Below, in pieces: positions 46,018-56,705 of a stretch of 64,000 bases of DNA. The first letter of the stretch is position 1. Each line of letters opens with the position of its first letter. The stretch spans positions 9,672,001 to 9,736,000 of the forward strand of contig CP075496.1 of NCBI GenBank assembly GCA_021613535.1, read 5' to 3'. The notes beneath the pieces were generated by a model that saw only the letters and a list, made by a program, of their open reading frames with translations, had not been told where the DNA came from and ran no database searches. The DNA comes from Adineta vaga (lineage: Eukaryota > Rotifera). The position numbers were made by a program, and so were the translations under genes.

Positions 46018-48247
46018 CTAAACATATGAAAGGTATATTATTTTAACTCTTCATTCACGCTTTCAAAATAAATCGGTAAGATTTATCACTTGTATATTTG
46101 TATATATATATTTCATAAATTATTAATATTGAAGAAAAAATAAGCTCATCATCTGTTCATTACTAGAAATATAAGATAATGTATCATATGAGTATCATTT
46201 GGTTAAACAACGACATAGAATAGTAGCAATGAGAATGACATCTAAGTGCAAAGTTTATATGAATGTTTTCTAGAAAGAAAACTAGATTATAATAGAATAT
46301 AACTGCTCATATCCTATTGCCTATCTATGGATTCTACTCAACGAGAAGAAGAATCTTCTAGAATTTTTATTTATTCGTCGATATAAAAAATTTGATTAAA
46401 ATGTCAGAAACACTTGCCTTCTTGAGTTTTGTTGGCAAAAACACAATAGATTTAGTTGTGTAGGATTGTTTTTTTTCCTCATATGTATTATCAGTTTACG
46501 GACTTCATTACATTGATATTTTCGACTATGATTTTGAACTTTTAATTATCACATTTGGAAGAATGTAGTAGGGAATTCACATGAAATGAACATTAATCGG
46601 CAAAGATTGTTTGACTTCTTTTTAATGCGTATATAGAACTGATGTGCGTATCTATCACCAGCAGATTGTAATTAAAAATGCATTTGCTTTCTTTTTTTAA
46701 AACTTGTTCTTTTTTTGACAGGGAGCATGATAAATATTTGATGTTGTTGATATTCTTATGGGAAGAAAAAATTAAGCAGTTACTTACTGTCTTTTACATA
46801 TTGTGATTCACCTACTTTCACAAATCAGGAAACATATTATATACTAAAGAAGTGAATATGACATACTTCTCCCTTGTTAGAAATAGTTCATCGTTATGAA
46901 GAAGATTTTTGCAAATTTATTATTATTTTTTTTTGGTTTATCTATTGGAATATACATTATGCACTATTCACTTCTTGAGTAAGCATAAGAGATAATACTC
47001 TATAATCCTCTTCCACAAGGTATCTAACGCGCTATTTGGATCATCTTGCAAGTAAAAGATGCTAGTCATATTCCTTTCTATATACGTAAATGAACATCTT
47101 GTTGATATTTGGAAACGTTCATTAAAAGATGTGTCGAAGAAATGGAAATCTATCATATTTATGAAATCGTTATTTTAATTTTTAATTGAAACTACTATGT
47201 TGATTGTGTAGAATATTTTTGCAATATAGACTATAAATGATTAATTTAAAATAAATATGCTCGATATCCTTCTTACTTTTTCTGATCTGAAATAAAACCT
47301 TTGACGCTATATTTTAGTATATGTGAATTTGAATTGCTTCATTAGATAGCTATACAGATTGATGCCATGGATCGAGAATTAAACTTACTACTATCCAACT
47401 GACTAAGATAGGTGACAAAGCGACTACTAATAATAGTTGTAGTAACAGTTGAGTATGATATGAAAGGTTGAACACAATAATTCTGAGAATCAAGTACGTA
47501 AATTATACTACTATTGACAATGTAAATATCAACTGGTTTGATAAGCCTTGATGCAGCAGTTTCTTGTGAAAAATTGAACTAGAATCAGTCTCACCCATTA
47601 TTATTGTTTTATTTTTCTATATTCGTAATAAAAAAAATTTAAAGCATAGAGAAACAAACCACGTCTCAATACCATATTAAAAGATTTAGCTAACATGCAT
47701 TTCTCTACTGTATTCATATTTGAAAACAATATACATAGACACATACATGAAATGGTAGGTTCTCTTAAATAACAAGTACTACGTTAGCATGTATTTCTTT
47801 CAAATACGTGATTATCTTTTTCTAAACAAAATAGTGTGTTTGTGAAGCAGCATGTAGAAAGTGAACAAATCGACTTTTCAGCTTCTTAACTGACTGGTAA
47901 CAAATATTCTACTTATAACCGTAGAATCATCATCTATACACACCTTCTTGAAAAATAAATAAAGTTTCTGTAAATCATCAAAGATTTTATCTACTTACAA
48001 AATAGATCATCTCAAATAGTTTGAATATTACTATTCCAACGAGTAGCTATAATTAATACATCATTTCTAGTTTCAGCCACTTCGCGTTGAAAATAGTAAA
48101 TAAATATGATTACATAAAAACTAGACATCATATTCGCTCATTCTATTTTATAAAACAATGTATTATAGCAAAGACAAAAAAATATTGACGCTTTGTTTTT
48201 GTAATTTATATCAATGCTAAATTCTCAATTAAAAATACAAATGTTTA
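46018..48247. other. Long intergenic, no firm gene
   Basis: About 2.2 kb without a gene I can support. A 28-codon plus-strand frame at 46896-46982 reads like a signal peptide (MKKIFANLLLFFFGLSIGIY) and ends in a good donor (GAGTAAGC), but no following exon was found. It could be an orphan first exon of a lost gene. Confidence 0.4.
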
Positions 48248-49531
48248 TCACAATATATGAATTAAGTTTAATAAAAATACAACAAAAAGAATTCCACTAA
48301 TGATCAAAGTAACGATAAGACAAATCTTTTTCTAAAATATTTATTCGAAAGCATAATTAAGAAGAAGAAGAATTTCACTTACTTTTTTCCAAGATTGTTT
48401 TTTTGTTACAATAAAAGGAAGAATATGAATCAACTCATCTGTATGCTGCAATGTTTCTTTGACATGCTGTTCTATTGATGATACATGTATTCCCTTATTT
48501 TAATGAAAGAAAAAACAAATCGAATAACAAAATCTTTAGTAAGAAAATGATCATACCTGATCTTCTACGAGATTAGCTAATTCAACGAATATACAATGTA
48601 AGTCTTTGATATCATCTTCGATTTTTATCAAAGCAATATGACGATCTTCCATGTCATTCAATCTTTGTTGTTCTTGTTGCAAATCTTCGATTGTCTATCG
48701 TATAGTATCAAAATATGATTAAAAAAGATTCTTTTATTTTATCTACACACACCCGCAAATAACAAATTGTTTGTTCATTTTCAAGAAGTTTATCAACTTC
48801 AGTATTGGATGGTTCTCTTCCGGCTAGAAATAGATATAGTTAAATTTGATATAAAAATAAAGATGTCTATTTTGTTAAAACCTAATTCAATTTGTCGACT
48901 TATTCGTACTTTACATCGTTCATGATAAGTAACAATTGATTGATAATATTCATTCATAATATCACAGAAGCGTTTAGAGAGAATATTCGTATGAATATCA
49001 ATAATACGTTGTCGAGCGTTTGGTTTTATTTCTTGCATTTGTTTCATATCTTTACAAATAAAAAGAAATAGATTCGATTTGTATTTAAATCATTCTTTTA
49101 CCATTTAGTTGTCTACGAATAGTATTTTCTTTTTGACGAATATAATTGATTGTTTCATCACGTTTATATCTAAGTTCTGCTTTTCGAGAAAAAAAAAGAA
49201 ACTTCTTTTTTTCCTCTCGAAGAAAATTATTTTCATCACATTAACTTACGAATATCAGATAGTGGTGCTAACAAAGCATCGTGCAAAGGTTCAATCAATT
49301 GAACAAGTTTAGTTAATTCACTAATATCATTTTCAAGAAGATTCACTTTGTAGAAAATATCATTCATGAAATTTCCTTCCATGTCAATTACAGAAAAATA
49401 TTGATCAAGATCAGAATCTTCACCATTTTGATATTTTTCTACCTGAAATTAAAGAGTCATTTATCTCGAATGTTAATAATACACACCCATCTTACACTTT
49501 CTTGGAATTCCTGAAATCGATCTTTAATCAT
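48248..49531 (-). CDS. STX1: Syntaxin-1-like Q-SNARE
   Basis: Eight exons rebuild 292 residues: 49531-49496, 49442-49250, 49179-49102, 49049-48882, 48823-48753, 48694-48557, 48493-48383 and 48331-48248. All phases agree. Residues about 20-160 form the three-helix Habc domain (ending YHERCKVRISRQIELG). Residues 190-255 form the SNARE motif (RLNDMEDRHIALIKIEDDIK, LHCIFVELANLVEDQG) with the zero-layer glutamine at Q228. A basic stretch and a C-terminal membrane anchor follow (CLIVTLIISGILFVVFLL). Length and order match syntaxin-1 (about 288), which drives vesicle fusion at the plasma membrane. The end of the SNARE helix is diverged and carries a proline (P254). Confidence 0.92.
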
Positions 49532-50049
49532 TTTTGAATTTTATACAACGTACACGTTTTCCTATCTACAAGTAAGGTATCTACCTATCTCGCATATATA
49601 TTCCAAATGACTTGAACTTCACTTTGTCAATATGTTACTAGAATAGATTATTTATATCAATAAAATGACGTTATGATAAATACGATGTGATTAATTTGCC
49701 TTACAAAAACTTTTATTGGAAAAAAAAACTAACATTGATGTGTTAAACATTTGCTCTTAAATATGTTTGACGTTGTTCATATTATATTTACTTCATGACT
49801 GATAGTTGAGACAATATATATATATATATATATATATATGATAATGTGCAGAACGTGATCCTTTTTATTAAGTTGTCAAGTACACTGTCGATGAATCAGT
49901 TCTATCTCATATGTGCGCATTCTGTATACAATAGTTATTGTAAAATCGATATATTGATGACTAACCAACAATGCCTAAATAAATTGATAGAACGTCTTTT
50001 AATCACAACGATAGTATTATAAAGTATATGAATGAATAACATCGTTATT
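49532..50049. other. Intergenic with (AT)n
   Basis: Syntaxin promoter side and LRR gene 3' flank. It contains an (AT)13 run at 49814-49839. Confidence 0.5.
49814..49839. repeat. (AT)n microsatellite
   Basis: Perfect run of 13 AT units. Confidence 0.95.
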
Positions 50050-50727
50050 TCAAAGATCAAGGTAAAATTCCTTGTATAATTTTGTTGCTTCTCTTAATTT
50101 CTTTTTTCCCATGTCTGATAAGTTACAATTTGTTAAACAGACTGTTCGTAATGTTTCATTATATTCAAACATAGTAATAAGATAATCGATACAAGAATCG
50201 GTTATGAGAGTATTCCATGAAAGAGATAATACATGAAGAGTTTGATTATGAAATGAAAGAATATCAGCCAAAATCTTTACACCATGATCAGAAATTTTAT
50301 TAAAACCAAGCCAAAGTTGAGTTAATGAATGATTTATTCGAAGCATATTAGCAAGATATTCTACACCTTGATCAGATATTTCATTTGATGTCAGAGCAAG
50401 TCTATTTAATTTTGATTTCTTACTCGATAATGCTTGTGTTAAATACAATATATCAGAATCACCAAGACTATTTTGACATAGAGATAAACCTTCTAAATTT
50501 GAATTTTCTTCTAATATCGAAGCAAGAATTGAAACACTATGTGATGTTATTTGATTACTCACTAACCAGAGCATTGTACATTGTTTTTTAATAATTGCTT
50601 CTTGAATTATAAATTCTATATCTGAATCAGTTAACTTTTGTTTTCGTAAATCGATTCGTGAATGAATTTTACAATTATTTATCATCTCTTCGAATTTTTG
50701 ATTTCGATATATCGAAATTTTTGCCAT
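50050..50727 (-). CDS. Leucine-rich repeat protein, NLRC3/RNH1 type
   Basis: Single exon, 225 residues. It is made of about six ribonuclease-inhibitor-type repeats, L-x-x-L-x-L-x-x-N-x-I-x-D-x-G, for example LTQLWLGFNKISDHGVKILA and LNRLALTSNEISDQGVEYLA. There is no NACHT, death-fold or membrane part, so it is a stand-alone LRR horseshoe for protein binding. Similar repeats follow the ADP-ribosyltransferase at the right end of the window. Partner unknown. Confidence 0.82.
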   Translation of the reverse strand: MAKISIYRNQKFEEMINNCKIHSRIDLRKQKLTDSDIEFIIQEAIIKKQCTMLWLVSNQITSHSVSILASILEENSNLEGLSLCQNSLGDSDILYLTQALSSKKSKLNRLALTSNEISDQGVEYLANMLRINHSLTQLWLGFNKISDHGVKILADILSFHNQTLHVLSLSWNTLITDSCIDYLITMFEYNETLRTVCLTNCNLSDMGKKKLREATKLYKEFYLDL

Positions 50728-51814
50728 GCTTCCAAAGGATTCTTATCGAACGAAAGTATGTTACACGTTTATAAATGCTTGACGTGTGTGTGATCAATGG
50801 TTTTATGTTACCTTTCTTTTTCATACTTTTATGATGTGTATGTGTAGGAATAGAAATGCTTATCTTATCGAATGATAAAACAATAAATAATGACGAATGA
50901 TATTGTTCCTTTTTACAATATTTTTGGAGAAAATACTTTATTTGAATTTGTATGGTAGACTTCAAACGAGAACTGAGATTTTTGAAAAGAAGTATGTTAA
51001 TATTTACAGATTATTCCATCCTATGGTATTAGATAAACTACTTCCTTTTTTTCAATGTACAGAACGAAAGAATTAATAGAAGTAAATATGAGTTGACCAA
51101 AGAGATTTTGTGTTCGATTGAGTTTATTTTTATTTTTGTATAAAACCAGAAATCTTTCAATACTATGTTCTATAATCGGATGATATGATTTTATAGTTCA
51201 TATTGGTTGATATCAATCGGAGGAATGAATAAAATCAAGGAGTATTAAAAACGTTTCGCTTATTTTTTAGGATACCAAGTTCACCTTCATCAAATAATCG
51301 TGATCAGAAAGGTTTGTACTACAATGCGTTCAATCACTTTTCACTCATATATTTACTTGTATAATTCAAATTTTGAATAGTCTCTAATTTATTAGTAACT
51401 GACTTCAATAACATATACACTCATTCGATTTTGTCCAGGATTTTGTTCTGTTGTTTATTGATTTCATTCTTATACTTGTATTTTCGAAAAACAAAATATA
51501 CCTATTTGTAATGATTGACCTTCTGATGACTCTTGTTAACAAATGAAATGGTGAGAGTCTCAAGTTGTTCTACTAGACAAAACATAGTCACTAATAGTAA
51601 GAATTGTCTATTATATCAGACAATCTTAATATAACCGTAGTATGGAATAGTGACGATTAATAGAAGAATAATCATCGGTCTTTCGATAACGTACCATATC
51701 CAATCTTCTGGAAAAGTTGTATAGGCAAATAATACTAAAAAATTGCAATTCAGATTCAAGACAAGCAGAATAAATACAGCGTTTTCTGTCTTACGCAATG
51801 AAGTTGAATAAACC
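50728..51814. other. Intergenic, no gene seen
   Basis: AT-rich region between the LRR gene and the tRNA. An open frame at 51616-51885 overlaps the tRNA and is accidental. Confidence 0.4.
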
Positions 51815-51822
51815 AAAAAAAA
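51815..51822 (-). terminator. Pol III T-run terminator
   Basis: Eight T on the minus strand, starting 6 bases after the tRNA 3' end, the normal stop signal for RNA polymerase III. Confidence 0.85.
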
Positions 51823-51827
51823 GTATG

Positions 51828-51899
51828 TAGCAGCGAGTAGTTTCGATCTACCGACCTCTGAGTTATGAGCCCAGCACGCTTCCACTGCGCCACGCTGCT
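51828..51899 (-). tRNA. tRNA-iMet: Initiator tRNA-Met (CAT)
   Basis: 72 bases on the minus strand, intronless. The acceptor stem pairs AGCAGCG with CGCTGCT, giving the A1:U72 pair that marks eukaryotic initiators, followed by discriminator A. The anticodon loop is CTCATAA with anticodon CAT. The stem below it is G-rich (CTGGG/CTCAG), with a G-U in place of one of the usual three G-C pairs. The T loop is the initiator form (GATCGAAAC) rather than TTCGAAT. Box A (TGGCGCAGTGG) and box B (GGTAGATCGAAACTA region) are internal promoters. Confidence 0.97.
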
Positions 51900-52313
51900 G
51901 TTCGATAATCAGACTTTTTCAAAGTTTAGTGTGTTTATTTACAATCAAAAATACTCTGGCATGAAAAGTTACGATTTCTGACTTGCTAATGTAATATATA
52001 AACATACTTTTTCGTTTATATTAATTATATACGGTTTGATACAATGCTATGCCATATAATGAATTAGAATATAGCACATAATTTTTCATAGATTCGTTTA
52101 CACATTACCATTCATTGTTGCTTCATACTCTCTCTATCAATTATTTCTATTTGGAATCCAATCATATTTTGTTGTTCGTTTGTTTTCTTTTCATTTCTTT
52201 TGTCTTTATAATACGGTAACTCTACGTGTTCTCCTCACTGATAACATATCTCGTGTTTCAACGCCTAATAATATCATCGTTCGTCATTTATACAAGATTA
52301 ACGTAAAAGAAAC
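51900..52313. other. Intergenic, divergent flank
   Basis: Between the tRNA (minus) and the plus-strand sphingolipid synthase gene; presumably carries the latter's promoter. Nothing else is seen. Confidence 0.4.
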
Positions 52314-53320
52314 ATGATTCGATCTTATTTACCACTTCTTGTTTCATTTATTTTGTTTCTTATTTCCCTTTACATTAATTCACTTGTTCAAGTATGGGCT
52401 GATCGAAATGCACCCGATTGGATACCGGCTTTACCCGATATTGGTCATCGTTTATTACCCTATTGGACTTATTTTGCAGTAAATAATTATTATCTTTTAG
52501 CATCATTTGTTTTAGTTATTATTCGTTATATTTTTCAACGTGATATACGATTGATTGTATTTCGTCGATGGCTTTTTCTTCAAGCTGTTATGTTTATTAT
52601 GAGAAGTGTATCTATCTATGTTACATCGTTAAGTGTACCATTACCTGGTTGTAATACAACAGCAACAGGTTCACCACCGATTGAAGCATTCTATATAATG
52701 TTTTTAATTCATGCAACATGTGGAGATGTTCTTTTTTCTGGACATACAGTAACATGTAGGTGAAACGATGAACATTTGATGTCAGATAATAATTTGAAAT
52801 AATCTCTTTCTATTTAGTAACATTATGTGCTCTAGCTTGGACCACTTATTCTAAAGGTGAAGAATATTACCCAATACGTCGATTATGGTCTCGTTTGAAG
52901 CATAATACTCAAGAAGTAATAACACCAGGTCGACCTGGTTGGTTCTATCCTAAAGTCGATTCTACAGGTGATCCATTATCATTCTATTTAACATCGATTC
53001 TTGTTTGGATATTTACAATCATTGGTTATTTATTTATCATTGCAACACGATTTCATTATACAGTTGACGTTTTTCTTGGTTTTCTTCTTTCACAATTAAC
53101 TTGGAAAACATATCATTATTATATAAAAACTCTTGCAGAACGTCGAAATCTTATTATCACTCGATTTTTTCTTTGGTTTGAAGATTACGGACGGCCATCG
53201 ATTACTGATCCTGTAAGTTTGCGTACAGGTCCAACGAGTACTAATACTAATGAAGATCAAACATTATATATACAAAATTCAAATCAAACAACACATTCAA
53301 CAAATATTAGTGATGTTTAA
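52314..53320 (+). CDS. Sphingomyelin / ceramide-phosphoethanolamine synthase family
   Basis: Two exons (52314-52755, 52818-53320) with a 62-base intron give 314 residues. Six hydrophobic helices are seen. The two catalytic motifs of the family are present: CGDVLFSGHTVT (His about 145, across the splice) and HYTVDVFLGF (H227, D231). These three residues transfer a phospho-headgroup to ceramide in Golgi or plasma membrane. Headgroup choice (choline or ethanolamine) cannot be read. There is no SAM domain, so it is closer to SMS1/2-core or CPE-synthase forms than to full SMSr. The Asn/Thr-rich C-tail is cytosolic. Confidence 0.88.
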
Positions 53321-53892
53321 AACATTTGTTTCTGTATAATTCTTCTGTACATTTGACTGAGAATGCGACATATTTTATATATTTCATCGTGCCTTTTCTG
53401 ATCAATTGAATGAAGTATGAAACTAAAATGTGAATTAATGTATTTAGAACAGAACAAGTAAACATTTGGTAATTTTAGATTATAGTTAAAAATCTGACAT
53501 GTGACAACACATCTATGATCTTGAAATCTCATTATCAAGAAACAGAGTAATGAAGAGTATATATATAGCAATTTCATTATAATGAGAATTTCCTTTCCTT
53601 TTATGTATCTAAAAGAATGGTGTCATTAAAAATATGATTAAATAAATCTAGATCATCAAGTTTATCTTATGGGTTGAGAGAACACCATATTATTCACGTG
53701 TTTTAATCAGAATCATTTACCTTTAATTCGTATTCTATTAGAGATTTCATTTCCGAAGAGATTCTTGAAAAACTGATATTTTCTTATTTTATTTCGTCAA
53801 TATATAATTTTTTATTTTCAATTACAACAACAAATATGAATAATATCTTGAATAAATAATTAATATCAAGTTTTTTAAATAAATATTAATGT
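53321..53892. other. Intergenic between convergent genes
   Basis: 3' flanks of the synthase (plus) and the receptor (minus). No gene is seen. Confidence 0.4.
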
Positions 53893-54870
53893 TTAATTGG
53901 CCCGACCACGCACTGTTCTGTCAGTATTAGTAACTAGTGCTGCAATAGTATTTCGTTTAAAAGGATACATTTCCTTATAATATGTAAGGAAAATCATAAA
54001 TGGATAGATTAAATGAATGAAATATGGAAATAAATACATGTAATCAATTTGAGCTTGTAATAAAAACCATGAATCCCAATAGATATTAATTAATCCTGTG
54101 ATTTGTATTGGCATCCACATACCTAAATATAGAGATGATATGACCCATAATTGTATAATCATTTTCTTGTCTCGTTTCCATTTGAATACTTGTTGTTTCA
54201 TTGCTTGTTTTTGAATCAGCACTCGAACATAAATCATCGTACAAAAGACAGGTATCGCTATCAACGGTGTATAATTATTGAAAAATAGATCCACATTTGC
54301 CCAATTTACATTATAAAAATAGCATGGCCATTTACATAATAATTGAGAATAGTCATAATAGGATTGACATTTATGTATAAAAATAGCTCCAAAATAAAAT
54401 CCAGTTGGATAAATTAAGCAGCATACTAACGGACAATAATGAAAGAAAAATTTACCTCGTCGAGTTCGAACTAACTGTGGATGAAAGATAAGCCAATTGC
54501 GTTCGATACTTGCAAATGCCATCAGAAAACAGTTGATAATATTCAAAGAATAATGAAGCCAATTCCAAATAGAACAAAATAATTTATTCTGTGGATATAT
54601 AGCTGATAGATACATATATGATTGTGTAATTGGTAGTGCAACAGTAACGAAAATAAATGAAATAATAAGAAGAAGAATAATGACATGATGATGATGAGAT
54701 TCTCGTAATTTACGTTGTCGAGCAAATTGATAGAAAATCCAAAGAAAACAAGGTATGGAAAATAGTTGAAGTATAAGAAATATAGTAAATTTGATTCGAT
54801 TAGCATCGAATGATGTTGTATATACATAATATGAAGTAGATGTTGTGTTGAAACTGATATTCGAACTCAT
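53893..54870 (-). CDS. Rhodopsin-like GPCR, bdelloid family B
   Basis: Single exon, 325 residues, seven hydrophobic segments and an Asn/Thr-rich N-terminus with glycosylation sites. TM3 ends SIERNWLIFH, TM4 is preceded by FHYCPLV, and the second outer loop holds CKWPCYF. These match the receptor at 25666-26643, so both are members of one expanded family. A His run (ESHHHHVI) lies in the first inner loop. Ligand unknown. Confidence 0.85.
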   Translation of the reverse strand: MSSNISFNTTSTSYYVYTTSFDANRIKFTIFLILQLFSIPCFLWIFYQFARQRKLRESHHHHVIILLLIISFIFVTVALPITQSYMYLSAIYPQNKLFCSIWNWLHYSLNIINCFLMAFASIERNWLIFHPQLVRTRRGKFFFHYCPLVCCLIYPTGFYFGAIFIHKCQSYYDYSQLLCKWPCYFYNVNWANVDLFFNNYTPLIAIPVFCTMIYVRVLIQKQAMKQQVFKWKRDKKMIIQLWVISSLYLGMWMPIQITGLINIYWDSWFLLQAQIDYMYLFPYFIHLIYPFMIFLTYYKEMYPFKRNTIAALVTNTDRTVRGRAN

Positions 54871-56705
54871 ATTTTTTATATAAAATGAGAATTATTTAAG
54901 CAATATAATTGTACTTGCACAGATGTTAATATTCGATATTTTTATTTATAATGTAAATTATCGTAATATAATGAAAGAGATTATATATACATCTTTGAAG
55001 AAAGATATTTCAAAGAAATCTGATAATAATTGACAAAAATGACGTACTTCTTATTTTATATAACTTTGAATTTACCGATGTCCCCGTTAAAAAAAGATTA
55101 ATTCACATTATAGATATGAAAAGCAGACAATTTTAATTGTATAACTTGTTTTCTCCATTAACTAGAAGTATATTAAATACTATTCTTAGAAACAGAACAA
55201 ATCAGTTCACGTCTCATAATATAACAATCGAGGATGACATTTGAGATTGTTCTGATGAATGATACTTCAATTCAGCTTATTTTTTTATTACTATAAACAA
55301 AGCGTTTTCACATATCTTCACATTAATGTTTTTGTCAAACGATTCTATTATAGGACGAAGTGGTAACATATTGAATGAAGCAACTAATTCTTTGCAACAA
55401 CTATAATTCGGTCAAAAGTCATATCGGGATATACAAGTAAGTGCATGCTCAGTAGCGTTCCAGTTAACAACTGGGCCGCTTGTTCTAACAATAAAAAAGT
55501 TGATGTAACATCGAATTACATTTCGTCGATGAGATCATAACTCCTTATTGGTTCTTTTTTATAGAATATCATGCGATTTATCCAAGTGTATCACAACTAG
55601 AAACATAAACTGAAATAATAAAACAACTTTAAGCAGTTGAATGAGGATGGGATCATTGTTACGATACTTACATCACCTAAGATGTTTTATTTATTAATAA
55701 ATCTCTAGGATATATTTCGCTAGTACAAGTCTGTTCACACCATTTCAAGAAATTACAAGTGCATTTTATTATTAGGAACAGTATACAATACAAAGGACAA
55801 CATAAATAGAGCTGAAAATTCACTGCTAAAATTTAATCATGATCTAGAAATTATCCCGATAGGAGAAACAACTGAATCGAATAAAATCAAATGATATGGG
55901 AGTTAAGTACCTGGAAGCAATCTAAAGCATGCACTTAATGCTCGACGTCAAATAAGACTAATTTAACAGAGGCTATTTCAATGCACGAGCAGAAATTATT
56001 TAGCAAGCGGCACTGTCTACTGCTCTTTTTCTAAAATCCAATTAAATGATATAAATAGTACATGTTTTTTCCTATTGAAATAAGATTTAAATCAATGATA
56101 CGAAAAATCTCGATGTTAAAATACTGAATTAATTGCATCCTACATTTGTTGATAATGTTATCTCATATGCATCAATGCAATGACTGTAACTAGTAATTGT
56201 GTTGTGTAGTTTGATGTATTGAGATCTCTTGTATCATGTGGACACAAAATGAATAAGATGATTGGTGGTCTTAAGAAGCGAAAAGTGGATTGCTTCATTG
56301 AAATGCTTGAAGTAAATTAATGAGACATTTCTTTTGAGTTACTTGCTTCTATATTGATCAGTCTGTAGATTAATTCATCTTCTAAGTAAACGAAATATGC
56401 TTAACTGAAACAAAGTACTAATTGCTTGATTTTACGCGACGAGTGCTAAACATCGACGTCGACAGAACAGAACTACATCTCATACCAAATAAAAACACAC
56501 ATTTATAGAAGCATTTCGATCTAATTTGAAATTATGACAAAACAATATTTTTTTTGTAATCTTTTTATAAAGATTCAATCACATATATTATTGAAACAGC
56601 GTTGACATAAAGCTTTCATAAGTGAATCTATATCAATTCGAAATCAGAAGATGTGTAGGTGGTATACTATACGTCTGTGCACAAAATTTTTATAGAAAAA
56701 AGAAA
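54871..56705. other. Long intergenic, possible TPR relic
   Basis: No intact gene. Around 55771-55860 (plus) a frame reads LGTVYNTKDNINRAENSLLK, the spacing of a tetratricopeptide repeat, flanked by stops; it may be a fragment of a TPR gene. A 12-base inverted pair (taagtgcatgct near 55438 and its complement near 55928) is also present. Confidence 0.3.

Noticed and set aside
51616-51885. Minus-strand open frame of 89 codons
   Set aside because: It runs into the initiator tRNA and has no codon bias or domain; accidental.
55438-55999. Inverted matches taagtgcatgct and ggccgcttg
   Set aside because: The order of the matches (A, B, A', B') is not that of terminal inverted repeats, so no element can be defined.
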